A model generated the notes under the pieces. It did no database searches. It saw only the letters and a program-made list of their open reading frames with translations, and was not told the DNA's origin. From Bog-473 sp963750075 (lineage in GTDB: Bacteria > Actinomycetota > Acidimicrobiia > Acidimicrobiales > RAAP-2): 64,000 nucleotides of DNA. Shown piece by piece: positions 25,657 to 34,315 of the stretch. The stretch spans positions 558,001 to 622,000 of the forward strand of contig CAVVPG010000004.1 in NCBI GenBank assembly GCA_963750075.1, in the 5' to 3' direction. The position numbers and the translations under genes were made by a program. Each line of letters begins with the position of its first letter. Position 1 is the first letter of the stretch.

Positions 25657-27273
25657 ATGCCCGCGATCGACCGCAAGTGGTGGACCCTGATCGCGGTCTG
25701 CACCGCGACCTTCATGCTCCTCCTCGACATCACGGTCGTGAACGTGGCGTTGCCCGACATCCAGCGATCGCTGCACGCCAGCTTCTCGGACCTGCAGTGG
25801 GTGGTCGACGCCTACTCGCTGACCCTGGCCGCCTTCCTGTTGACGGCCGGCGTCCTGGGCGACATCTACGGTCGCAGGGGGGTCTTCGCGATCGGACTGG
25901 TCATCTTCTCGCTCGCCTCACTCGTCTGTGGGCTCTCCACGACGCCACTCATGCTCAATCTGGCCCGTGCCGTGCAAGGTGTCGGCGGCGCCGTCATGTT
26001 CGCAACCTCGCTCGCCCTGATCGCCGGGGCGTTCGTCGGCAGGGACCGGGGAACAGCGTTCGGCCTCTACGGCGCAGTGATCGGAGGAGCCGTCGCGATC
26101 GGACCTCTCATCGGCGGCGCCATCACGAGCGGCATCGGCTGGCGATGGATCTTCTTCGTCAACGTCCCGATCGGAGTCGTCGCCGTCATCGTCACCATGG
26201 CCAAGATCGCCGAGTCCAAGGATCCAAGGGCGCGTCGCATCGACTGGGTGGGCTTTGTCACCTTCTCGACAAGTCTGTTCGCCCTGGTGTTCGCGCTGGT
26301 GCGCGGCAACGACCTCGGGTGGGCCAGTGCGACCATCGTGGGCCTGCTCGGTGCATCGGCCGTCCTCATGGTGGTGTTCATCTTCAACGAGCTCCGCAAC
26401 ACCGATCCCATGCTCGACCTCGGCCTCTTCAGGATCCCCGCCTTTGTGGGTCTCTCCGTCGTGGCGTTCACCCTGGCGTCCTCCATCTTCGCAATGTTCT
26501 TGTACCTGACCCTCTACATCCAGGACGACCTGGGCTATGGCCCGTTCGCCGCCGGCATCCGCTTCCTCCCGCAGACACTCGTCATCTTCTTCTGGTCCTT
26601 CTTCGCGGGGCGGCTGACCGTGCGCGTGCGCTCGCGCTATCTGCTCGGGATCGGGATGCTCATCGTCACTGCAGCGCTCCTCGCGATGGGGACGACCACC
26701 GCCACATCGGGCTGGACCGTGCTGTTGCCCGGGTTCATCCTCGCCGGGTTCGGGGCCGGCACGGTCAACCCGGTCCTGGCCTCAGGAGCGGTCTCGGTCG
26801 TGCAGCCGCAGCGCAGCGGCATGGCCTCCGGAGCCAACAACACGTTCCGGCAGGTGGGCATCGCGACCGGCATCGCGGTGCTGGGGGCGGTGTTCCAGAG
26901 CCAGATCGTGAAGTACACCACGAGCGCGCTCGGCAAGACGGCCTCCGGCAGGGAGGTGCTGAGTCGGGGCGGTTCGCAACTACGTGGCGCCCTCTCGGCG
27001 GGTGAGGTGCACCAGGTGGCCGCGTCCATTCCTGACACCACCGCCCGGGGGGCCCTGCTCACGGCGTATCACGCAGGGTTCTCGGCCACCCTGAACCACC
27101 TGATGGACATCGGGGCGGTCGTCGCCTTCGTCGGAGCGGTGTGCGCCTTCGCACTGGTGCGCCAGCGCGACTTCGTCATCCCGACGGGAGCGGGCGGGCC
27201 GCCGAGCGGAGGGGCGGCACCAGCTGATGCCGGTGCGGCGGCGGGCGCCGCCGTGCCCGCCGCTCATGCTTGA
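25657..27273 (+). CDS. MFS multidrug exporter, DHA2 (EmrB/QacA) family
   Basis: 538 aa with about 14 hydrophobic helices. Motif C-like and antiporter segments include LDITVVNVALPDI (motif D1), WVVDAYSLTLAAFLLTAGVLGD (motif A region, GDIYGRRG) and GGAITSGIGWRWIFFVNVPIG, all classic for the 14-helix DHA2 group. It would export drugs or metabolites in exchange for protons. It lies next to an ABC-F gene, a combination often seen near antibiotic-response loci. The C-terminus is Gly/Ala-rich. It overlaps the next gene by 8 bases. Confidence 0.93.
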   Translation: MPAIDRKWWTLIAVCTATFMLLLDITVVNVALPDIQRSLHASFSDLQWVVDAYSLTLAAFLLTAGVLGDIYGRRGVFAIGLVIFSLASLVCGLSTTPLMLNLARAVQGVGGAVMFATSLALIAGAFVGRDRGTAFGLYGAVIGGAVAIGPLIGGAITSGIGWRWIFFVNVPIGVVAVIVTMAKIAESKDPRARRIDWVGFVTFSTSLFALVFALVRGNDLGWASATIVGLLGASAVLMVVFIFNELRNTDPMLDLGLFRIPAFVGLSVVAFTLASSIFAMFLYLTLYIQDDLGYGPFAAGIRFLPQTLVIFFWSFFAGRLTVRVRSRYLLGIGMLIVTAALLAMGTTTATSGWTVLLPGFILAGFGAGTVNPVLASGAVSVVQPQRSGMASGANNTFRQVGIATGIAVLGAVFQSQIVKYTTSALGKTASGREVLSRGGSQLRGALSAGEVHQVAASIPDTTARGALLTAYHAGFSATLNHLMDIGAVVAFVGAVCAFALVRQRDFVIPTGAGGPPSGGAAPADAGAAAGAAVPAAHA

Positions 27274-27913
27274 ACCGTTCACACTCGAGGGGATCCACGT
27301 TCGGCTGGAGCCGCTGTCCGAGGCGCACATCGCCGCCCTCGTCGAGGCCGCGGCAGAGGACCGCAGCAGCTACCAGTGGACCTACACGCCCGACGGCCCG
27401 GAGCAGATGACCGCCTATGTCCTCGACGCGCTGGACAAGGTGGCGTCGGGGGCGCACGTCGCGTTCGCCACCGTGCGCAAGGGCGCCGGCGCGGGCGGCG
27501 GCGACCGCGTCGTCGGCGCGACCCGCTTCTGCGAGATCGCGTTCTGGCAGTGGCCCCCGGGAGCCGGCCACCAGCGCCACGGCCCACCCGACGTGGTCGA
27601 CATCGGCTTCACCTGGCTGGCCGGATCGGCCCAACGATCCCCGGTCAACACCGAGGCAAAGCTGCTCATGATGAACCATGCCTTCGAGACGTGGTCGGTC
27701 CACCGCGTCGCGCTGCAGACCGACGTGCGGAACAAGCGGTCGTGGGCGGCCATAGAGCGAATCGGCGGGAAGCTCGACGGCATCATGCGCGCGGACAGGC
27801 CCGGCGCCGACGACACGGTCCGCACCTCGGCCCGCTTCTCCATCGTGGCGTCGGAATGGCCCGCCGTAAAAGCGAGGCTGACGGCACGGCTGGCGGGGGG
27901 CTCGCCGGGTTAG
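27266..27913 (+). CDS. GNAT-family N-acetyltransferase
   Basis: 215 aa. The N-terminal strand LEGIHVRLEPLSEAHIAALV and the later NTEAKLLMMNHAFETWSVHRVALQTDVRNKRSWAAIERIGGKLDG stretch (with Asn and the closing Gly/Lys region) are typical of RimJ/RimL-like enzymes. An Ala/Gly-rich loop around residues 75-85 is unusual. The ATG overlaps the MFS stop by 8 bases, so it belongs to that transcript and may modify the same compound class. Confidence 0.84.
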   Translation: MLEPFTLEGIHVRLEPLSEAHIAALVEAAAEDRSSYQWTYTPDGPEQMTAYVLDALDKVASGAHVAFATVRKGAGAGGGDRVVGATRFCEIAFWQWPPGAGHQRHGPPDVVDIGFTWLAGSAQRSPVNTEAKLLMMNHAFETWSVHRVALQTDVRNKRSWAAIERIGGKLDGIMRADRPGADDTVRTSARFSIVASEWPAVKARLTARLAGGSPG

Positions 27914-27961
27914 CGGGGCCGGCGAACGGGACCCCCGGAGCCTGATCGGCGGGTCGCCCAC

Positions 27962-28273
27962 CTAGGCGCGGCTGAGCGTGGCCGAGATCTTGCGCTGGTG
28001 CAGCGCGTGCACGGCCGCCTCGGCCTCGTCCTTCGGCCGTACGGCGGCAACGGCCTTGCCCGTTCGGTGGATCTTCCAGGCCAGTTGGTCCGCCCGCTCG
28101 ACCGTGTGGCCGAGGATCTCGACGAAGGCCTCGATCACGGTCTGGAAAGTCGTGACGTCGTCGTTCCAGACGATGACGGCCCACAGGTCCTCGAACTCGA
28201 AGAAGGCACCGATGTCCTCATCGGCGATCTCGGGGAGGTTGATGGTCGAGGGATGGTCGAGCGTTGACGTCAT
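27962..28273 (-). CDS. clpS: ATP-dependent Clp protease adaptor ClpS
   Basis: 103 aa. The ClpS core is clear: WAVIVWNDDVTTFQTVIEAF carries the N-degron-binding WNDD motif, and the AWKIHRTGKAVAAV and AEAAVHALHQRKISATLS segments complete the fold. It would deliver N-end-rule substrates to the Clp AAA+ unfoldase. The ATG at 28273 matches family length; the open frame upstream has noncoding composition. No clpA or clpC is adjacent. It is divergent from the alcohol dehydrogenase by 62 bases. Confidence 0.93.
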   Translation of the reverse strand: MTSTLDHPSTINLPEIADEDIGAFFEFEDLWAVIVWNDDVTTFQTVIEAFVEILGHTVERADQLAWKIHRTGKAVAAVRPKDEAEAAVHALHQRKISATLSRA

Positions 28274-28335
28274 GACGGAGCCTTCCGGGCCCGAATTTCG
28301 GCCCAAACAAGTGTAGTCCCATGTAGCGTGCGGGA

Positions 28336-29379
28336 ATGCGAGCCACCGTTCTCGAGGGACCGCGCGACGTGAGGGTCGAGGACGTGCCCGACCCCGCGCT
28401 CCCCGGACCCGACGGGGTCGTCGTGAAGGTCGAGCGCACCGCGATCTGCGGCTCCGATCTTCACCTGTACCACGACGCGCCGACCGGCGTCGGCATCCGC
28501 CTGGGCCACGAAGCGATCGGGACGGTGATGGACGCCGGGCCACACGTGCGGAGCGTGCGGCGGGGTGATCGCGTGCTCGTCTCGGGCGTCATCGGCTGCG
28601 GTGTATGCGGCCCGTGCCGTGCGGGCCAGCCCAACGTGTGCCTCGCCGGCAAGTCCGCAGCGTTCGGCACGGTGCCCGACCTCCCGGGCGGACAGGCAGA
28701 GGCGATGGCCGTCCCCTTCGCCGACTCGTTCGCGTTGCGCATCCCCGAAGGGGTGGACGACGACGAGGCGGTCCTGCTGACCGACATCCTCCCGACGGGC
28801 TATCTCGGCGCGCTGCGGGCAGCCATCCGCCCCGGGGCGACCGTCGTCGTGGTGGGGCTGGGGCCCGTCGGCGTCATGGCGCTCCAGTGCGCCGCGCTCT
28901 TCGGCCCGGCCCGGATCCTCGCCGTCGACATGGTCCCCGAGCGGCTCGCCCGGGCCGAGGCGCTCGGCGCCGAGCCCATCGACGCCCGCCACGCGCCCGG
29001 GTCGGCCCAGGTCCTCGAGGCCACGGGAGGCCGCGGCGCCGACTCGGTGATCGAGGCCGTCGGGGCGGACGCCACCGTCCTCGACGCGCTCTCCTGCGCC
29101 GCGACCGGGGGCACGGTCTCGGTCGTCGGGGTGAACCTCTCCATGGATCTCCCGTTCCCGATGGCGCTGGTCTTCTTGAAGAGCCTCACGGTCCGAGCGG
29201 TGTTCGCGCCCGTGCCCGGCACCTGGCCGTCCCTCGTCCCGCTGCTCCAGTCGGGCCGGCTCGACGTGTCGGGCACCTTCACCCACCGGATGGGCCTGAG
29301 CCAGGTGGCACAGGCCTACGAGCTCTTCGACTCCCGCTCCGACGGCGTCTTGAAGGTCTTGTTGGACCCGAACGTCTGA
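28336..29379 (+). CDS. Zinc-dependent alcohol dehydrogenase family protein
   Basis: 347 aa MDR-superfamily enzyme. The catalytic zinc site is CGSDLH (Cys38) with His-Glu in GHEAIG; the structural zinc lobe is CGVCGPCRAGQPNVC. The nucleotide-binding fold is VVVVGLGPVGVMALQCA. It would oxidise an alcohol or reduce an aldehyde with NAD(P), or a mycothiol adduct. The 3' end overlaps the convergent channel-like gene by 64 bases, which is unusually long for this window. Confidence 0.9.
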   Translation: MRATVLEGPRDVRVEDVPDPALPGPDGVVVKVERTAICGSDLHLYHDAPTGVGIRLGHEAIGTVMDAGPHVRSVRRGDRVLVSGVIGCGVCGPCRAGQPNVCLAGKSAAFGTVPDLPGGQAEAMAVPFADSFALRIPEGVDDDEAVLLTDILPTGYLGALRAAIRPGATVVVVGLGPVGVMALQCAALFGPARILAVDMVPERLARAEALGAEPIDARHAPGSAQVLEATGGRGADSVIEAVGADATVLDALSCAATGGTVSVVGVNLSMDLPFPMALVFLKSLTVRAVFAPVPGTWPSLVPLLQSGRLDVSGTFTHRMGLSQVAQAYELFDSRSDGVLKVLLDPNV

Positions 29380-30515
29380 GCACCTTCGGGCTCGTCGGGC
29401 GTGCGGTTGATCACGAGGGGCCACTCCGCGGCGCCGAGCTCGGGACGGGACAGGAACCAGGGGGCCGGCGGCGGCGCGATGAGCCGCGTCAGCGCGTCGA
29501 CGATGGGCTCGTAGTTGACCCGCCAGCCCTGGAAGTGCCGCCAGGACTCGTCGAACTCACGCTCGAGCGGGAAGTGCACCTCCTCGAGCCGGCGGAACCC
29601 GTCCTCGAACTCCTGGCGGGTCAGGCGGATCGTCGTCGTCGGCAGCGGATCGGCGTCGAAGGGGATGTGCAGCGCCCCGGCCATGGAGCGCAGGCAGCGG
29701 ATCCCCATGGAGAGACAGAGCCTCGCCTGCCGCGGAGTCAGTTGGGGGCTCACGGAGTGGTAGAGCGCCGCCGAATCCATCATGGCCACCAGGCCCACCA
29801 GCCAGCTGCGCGACGATACCGGCGAGCGGAACCAGATGAGCCCGGGGTAGTTGGCGTGGCTCTCGGACACGGCGGAGGCCCAACGTTCCCAGTCCGCGTA
29901 GAGGGGCGGCAGCTCGTCCATCGTGTCGAGCCAGAAGTGGCGGGCCAGGATCTCGGGTCCCCAGGCCGGAGTGCCCCCGCGGGCGCTCAGCAACGTGACC
30001 TCCGTCTCCCGGGCCGCGAACGCGCTGTAGAGGGCGGGGAGGTAGGCGATCACGAGCGCGACGACACCGAGGCCGATGATGGCCCCAAGGATCTCCAGCG
30101 TCCTCGGCCCTGCACCGTTGGCCGTTGCGATGCCCAGCGTCGTCACGGAGGAGCCCGCGATGCCCAGCGCCCGCGCGTAGTCGACGCCGCTGTCCCACCA
30201 GATGATCAGTGAGAAGCCCACCAGGATCATGGCGACCCACAAGGCGAACAGCGTCACCATCGCGGCCGGCCCGACGTAGGAGAGCACGCGGTCCCTGACC
30301 TCGTAGGTGGGAAGGCGCGGAGCGAGCATCCGGGCCGCCCCGCCGAGGATCCGGGCCAGGCCGCGCATCATGCGCGAGGACGTCGCCCGTGGCAGGACGA
30401 GCGACGTGAAGACGCTCCAGACCGTGAGGACCACCATGGCGATGCCCGCGACGAGTGCGACCAGGCGGACGATCGACTCCACCGCGCCATCCTGCCAGAT
30501 GCCCGCGGACTGCAC
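29316..30515 (-). CDS. Channel-like membrane protein with a degenerate K+-filter motif
   Basis: 399 aa. There are three membrane helices (about 14-40, 83-106, 139-168). A re-entrant pore-helix-like stretch (DYARALGIAGSSVTTLGIAT) precedes the last, as in two-helix potassium channels. The filter reads TTLGIAT (125-131) where K+ channels have TxGYGD, so Tyr, the second Gly and Asp are all replaced. The C-terminal 230 residues are soluble and cytoplasmic, rich in Trp, Arg and Glu, with no TrkA/RCK motif that I recognise. It probably forms a non-K+-selective or non-conducting pore (inference). Its 3' end overlaps the convergent dehydrogenase. Confidence 0.78.
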   Translation of the reverse strand: MQSAGIWQDGAVESIVRLVALVAGIAMVVLTVWSVFTSLVLPRATSSRMMRGLARILGGAARMLAPRLPTYEVRDRVLSYVGPAAMVTLFALWVAMILVGFSLIIWWDSGVDYARALGIAGSSVTTLGIATANGAGPRTLEILGAIIGLGVVALVIAYLPALYSAFAARETEVTLLSARGGTPAWGPEILARHFWLDTMDELPPLYADWERWASAVSESHANYPGLIWFRSPVSSRSWLVGLVAMMDSAALYHSVSPQLTPRQARLCLSMGIRCLRSMAGALHIPFDADPLPTTTIRLTRQEFEDGFRRLEEVHFPLEREFDESWRHFQGWRVNYEPIVDALTRLIAPPPAPWFLSRPELGAAEWPLVINRTPDEPEGAQTFGSNKTFKTPSERESKSS

Positions 30516-30530
30516 CCCGGGCGAGGCGTG

Positions 30531-32336
30531 TCAGAGGGAGGCGTAGCGTGCCGCGGGCCCACCGCGCGACACGAGCCCGGCGGGCACGTCGACCGGACGA
30601 GACCGGAGCAGTTCGCCCAGGCCCTTCGCCTGGGTGTCGAGCCGCAGGTTGGAGGCCACCCCCCACCCGAGGATGCCGTGGACGACGAAGTTGACCGCCC
30701 GCAGGTTGGGCAGCGGGTACCGGCTCACCGCGAAGGGCTCGACCTCGGGCAGGAGCCTCCGGAACACCTCGTCGGTGAACCGGATCTGGAGCCATGCGGC
30801 GACGTCGTCCTCGTCGGCCCAGAGGCCGACGTTGGCGTCGCCCCCCTTGTCACCCGAACGCGCCCCGACCAGGACCCACAGCGGCACCCGCACCAGCTCG
30901 TCGCTCTCTGGAGCAGCCGCGGCCGCTCCCTCAGTGCCGCCGGTGGCGACTGAAGCGGCCGCACCCGGGCCGCCGTGCGCACCGGCGGGCGCTGACGCCT
31001 CGATCCCCACCCCGTCGCACTCGATGCGCGGCGCCACGGCCGCTGCCGCGACCACGGTGGGCCAGTAGCGAGCGACGCCTTGGGCGCCCGACGGCGCGGA
31101 CGTGAAGAAGGTGCCGGGATAGCTCGAGAGGCTCGTCTCGACGACGGCGCCCGAGAACGCCCGGCCGACCATCTGCTCGTTGTCGCCCCGCACGGCCAGC
31201 CGGAGGTACGCCATGCCGCTGCCGGTGAGGTCACCGGAGAGATCCTCGGCGGACTCGGCGAAGGCGCCACGCCCGCCCGGGATACCCGCCCAAACCGCGT
31301 CGGCGGCGAAGCGCGCCTTTTCGGCCACCCGCGCCCCGGTGAGGGCGAGCGTCATGGAGTTGCGCCAGCCCGCCTCGAGGTTCGCCGTCACTTTCAGCGT
31401 GGGTGGCGGCGGCTCCCCGCGCACGCCCGCGATGCGCACCCGGTCGGGCCCGTCCTGGGACAGCTCGATACTGTCGAAACGGGCCACGGCGTCGGGGCTG
31501 AGATAACGCGGGCCGCCGATCTCGTAGAGCAGCTGCGCGGTGACGGTCCCCACGGTGACGGCACCACCGGTCCCCGGGTGCTTGGTGATGACCGACGACC
31601 CGTCCCGGCGCACCTCGGCCAACGGGAAGCCGATCCGTTCCCGCCCCGGCACCTCCTCGAAGAAGGCATAGTTGCCGCCGCAGCACTGGGCACCGCACTC
31701 GATGACGTGGCCGGCCACGACCGCTCCTGCGATGGCGTCGTGCTCACTGTCGGCCCAGCCGAAGGCATGCAGGGCGGGCCCGACCACGAGGGCGGCATCG
31801 GTGACGCGGCCCGTGACGACCACCTGGGCGCCGGCAGCCAGCGCATCGGCGATCGGGCGGGCGCGCAGGTACGCGTTGGCCGTCACCACGCTGGCCTCCG
31901 CGGGGAGGTCCTCGCCGGTATCGAGATTGGCGAACCTCTCTCCGGCCGCGCGCAGCTCGGCGAGGCGCGGCGTGATGTCGTCACCCGAGATCGACGCCAC
32001 GCGCACCTGGACCCCCTGGCGCCGGCCCAGCTCCCCCACCGCGGCCGCCAGTGCCTCGGGATGGAGACCGCCGGCGTTGGAGACGACGGTGATGCCCCGT
32101 TCCATGCAGGCCGGCAGGACCTCCTCGAGCTCACGCAGGAACGTGCGGGCGTAGCCGCCACTGCGCTCCCGCGTCTTGTGCAGGATGAACATCGTCAGCT
32201 CGGCCAGCCAGTCGCCCGTCAGCACGTCGATGGGTCCCCCCTCGACCATCTCGCGTGCCGCCGACAGGCGGTCCCCGAAGAAGCCGCTGCAGTTCGCCAC
32301 CCGGAGCACGGAGGGCGAGCCGGCCGTTGCGCTCAC
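30531..32336 (-). CDS. AtuA-family (DUF1446) acyclic terpene utilisation protein
   Basis: 601 aa. The long N-terminal domain starts VLRVANCSGFFGDRLSAA and contains LTGDWLAELTM, SNAGGLHPEAL and VVTGRVTDAALVVGP, the hallmarks of AtuA. A C-terminal domain of about 100 residues (LVRVPLWVLVGARSGDKGGDANVGLW) matches the small AtuA-associated module often found fused. In Pseudomonas, AtuA is encoded with geranyl-CoA carboxylase and is needed for terpenoid growth; its reaction is not settled. It overlaps the biotin carboxylase stop (ATGA), completing a four-gene operon. Confidence 0.88.
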   Translation of the reverse strand: MSATAGSPSVLRVANCSGFFGDRLSAAREMVEGGPIDVLTGDWLAELTMFILHKTRERSGGYARTFLRELEEVLPACMERGITVVSNAGGLHPEALAAAVGELGRRQGVQVRVASISGDDITPRLAELRAAGERFANLDTGEDLPAEASVVTANAYLRARPIADALAAGAQVVVTGRVTDAALVVGPALHAFGWADSEHDAIAGAVVAGHVIECGAQCCGGNYAFFEEVPGRERIGFPLAEVRRDGSSVITKHPGTGGAVTVGTVTAQLLYEIGGPRYLSPDAVARFDSIELSQDGPDRVRIAGVRGEPPPPTLKVTANLEAGWRNSMTLALTGARVAEKARFAADAVWAGIPGGRGAFAESAEDLSGDLTGSGMAYLRLAVRGDNEQMVGRAFSGAVVETSLSSYPGTFFTSAPSGAQGVARYWPTVVAAAAVAPRIECDGVGIEASAPAGAHGGPGAAASVATGGTEGAAAAAPESDELVRVPLWVLVGARSGDKGGDANVGLWADEDDVAAWLQIRFTDEVFRRLLPEVEPFAVSRYPLPNLRAVNFVVHGILGWGVASNLRLDTQAKGLGELLRSRPVDVPAGLVSRGGPAARYASL

Positions 32337-34315
32337 GCAGGCTCCACCGTCACGAGCAGGTCGTTGACGTCGACCTGCTGGCCCGGGGCGCAGGCGACCT
32401 CGGACACGGTCCCGGCGCCGTGGGCCCGAAGGGTGTGCTCCATCTTCATCGCTTCGAGCACCACGAGGCCGTCGCCCTCGGCGACGGTGTCACCGACCGC
32501 GACCAGGACCTTGGTGACCGCACCGGGCAATGTGGCGCGGCACTCGCCGGCGATGCCACCGCGCTCCTCGGCGTCGTCCTCGGTGCGCAGTGCGAACGTC
32601 GACTGCCCTTCGGGGCCGCTGACCGCGGCCTGCTGGGCCGTGAGGCGCACGTGGTAGAGGCGCCGCAGCCCGTCCTCGGCCATGAGGTCGACCCTGTCGC
32701 CGCGGGTCGTCGCCGTGCCGATGACCAGCCACGTGCCGTCGGCGTGCACCTGGGCCGCCTTGTCCGGCGTCGTGGCGCGCACCTCCATGGTCCCGCTGTC
32801 GTCGGTGAGCTGGTCCACGTGCAGGGGCCTGCCGACATTGCGCCAGCCTGCGGCGCGCACGGGGACGAGGCTGCTCGCCGCGCGCTCGTCCAGAAGGCAG
32901 AAGGCCACCGCGGCGCCGTGGCGCCTCCGCACCTCGTCGGGGAGCGCGGCGTCGCGCAGGTCCGGACGGTTCTCGAGGTAGTGCACGTCCACCTCGCCAC
33001 GACGGAAGGCGTCGTCGTCGAGCACGGCTGCCAGCAGGTCCCGGTTGGTCTCCAGCCCGTCGAGCTCGAGGACCCGCAGGGCCCGGACGAGCTTGGCGAC
33101 GGCGACATCCCGGTCCTCCCCGTGCGCCAGCACCTTGGCCACCAGCGAGTCGTAGGCGGCGCTGACCGTGCTGCCCGACTCGACGGCGCGGTCGACCCGC
33201 AGGCCGGGTCCCTCGGGCCACCGCACGTGGGTGACCGCGCCGGGAGTGGGCCGGTAGTCCTCACGCGGCCGCTCGGCGCACAAGCGGACCTCGACGGCGT
33301 GGCCGGCAGGCGACACGTCGTGCTGGCCGAACGTCAACGGGCGGCCCGACGCGACGGCCAGCTGCAGGACGACGAGGTCGAGCCCGGTGACCAGCTCGGT
33401 GACGCCGTGCTCGACCTGGAGACGGGTGTTCATCTCGAGGAAGTAGAAGCCGGTCGGATCGACCAGGTACTCCACCGTGCCGACGCCGGTGTAGCCGACC
33501 GCCCGAGCCGCCGCCACCGCGGCGTCCCACATCTGTCGCCGCAGCCCCTCCGCGACGAGGAGGGCGGGCGCCTCCTCGACCACCTTCTGGTGCCGGCGCT
33601 GGACCGAGCACTCCCGGTCGAACAGGTGGAGCACGGTGCCGTGCGTGTCGGCGAGGACCTGGACCTCGACGTGCCGCGGCGCCCCGAGATAGCGCTCCAG
33701 GAAGACCTCGTCGGAGCCGAACGCGGCGGCGGCCTCCCGCTGGGCCGAGGCCACCGCGTCATGGAGCTCACCCTGGTCGTGCACGAGGCGCATCCCCCGG
33801 CCGCCTCCGCCGGCGGAGGCCTTCACCAGCAGCGGGTACCCGACGCTCGTGGCAGCAGCGGCGAGTGCCGCAGGAGACTCGCCGGGCGCGACGACGGCGC
33901 TCGGGAGCACCGGGACCCCCGCGTCGGCCACGACATCTTTCGCCCGCGCCTTGTGGCCCATGATCCGCATCGCCTCGGGGGGCGGACCGACCCACACGAT
34001 GCCCGCCCGGGCGCACGCCTCGGGCAAGGCGGAATTCTCGGACAGGAAGCCATAGCCAGGGTGCAGCGCGTCCGCGCCCGCCACCAGCGCAGCGCCCACG
34101 AGCGCCTCGGGGTTCAGGTACGTGTCGGCCAGCGCGGCACCGGGCAGCGGCACAGCGACATCGGCCTCGCCCACGTAGGGGCTGGCAGCGTCGTCCGCCG
34201 CGTAGACGGCCACGGCCTCGCAACCGGCGTCATGCGCGCCCCTGATGATCCGCCGGGCTATCTCGCCGCGGTTGGCGACGAGGACACGGCGGATCGGGTG
34301 TGGCCGCGGTCCCAT
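32333..34315 (-). CDS. Acyl-CoA carboxylase alpha subunit (biotin carboxylase + biotin carrier)
   Basis: 660 aa. The order is biotin carboxylase (RRVLVANRGEIARRIIR at the start; ATP-grasp loop KASAGGGGRGMR; FLEMNTRLQVEHGVTE), a linker region, and a C-terminal biotinyl domain with EAMKMEH in which Lys624 is biotinylated. It carboxylates biotin with bicarbonate and ATP, then hands CO2 to the carboxyltransferase encoded just upstream. Its ATG overlaps that gene's stop and its stop overlaps the AtuA start. It resembles methylcrotonyl-/geranyl-CoA carboxylase alpha subunits more than the AccA-type (inference from context). Confidence 0.93.
   Translation of the reverse strand: MGPRPHPIRRVLVANRGEIARRIIRGAHDAGCEAVAVYAADDAASPYVGEADVAVPLPGAALADTYLNPEALVGAALVAGADALHPGYGFLSENSALPEACARAGIVWVGPPPEAMRIMGHKARAKDVVADAGVPVLPSAVVAPGESPAALAAAATSVGYPLLVKASAGGGGRGMRLVHDQGELHDAVASAQREAAAAFGSDEVFLERYLGAPRHVEVQVLADTHGTVLHLFDRECSVQRRHQKVVEEAPALLVAEGLRRQMWDAAVAAARAVGYTGVGTVEYLVDPTGFYFLEMNTRLQVEHGVTELVTGLDLVVLQLAVASGRPLTFGQHDVSPAGHAVEVRLCAERPREDYRPTPGAVTHVRWPEGPGLRVDRAVESGSTVSAAYDSLVAKVLAHGEDRDVAVAKLVRALRVLELDGLETNRDLLAAVLDDDAFRRGEVDVHYLENRPDLRDAALPDEVRRRHGAAVAFCLLDERAASSLVPVRAAGWRNVGRPLHVDQLTDDSGTMEVRATTPDKAAQVHADGTWLVIGTATTRGDRVDLMAEDGLRRLYHVRLTAQQAAVSGPEGQSTFALRTEDDAEERGGIAGECRATLPGAVTKVLVAVGDTVAEGDGLVVLEAMKMEHTLRAHGAGTVSEVACAPGQQVDVNDLLVTVEPA

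Noticed and set aside
28336..30212. Long plus-strand frame running through the dehydrogenase and the opposite-strand channel gene
   Set aside because: Arg/Gly/Pro-rich translation typical of an out-of-frame GC-rich strand.
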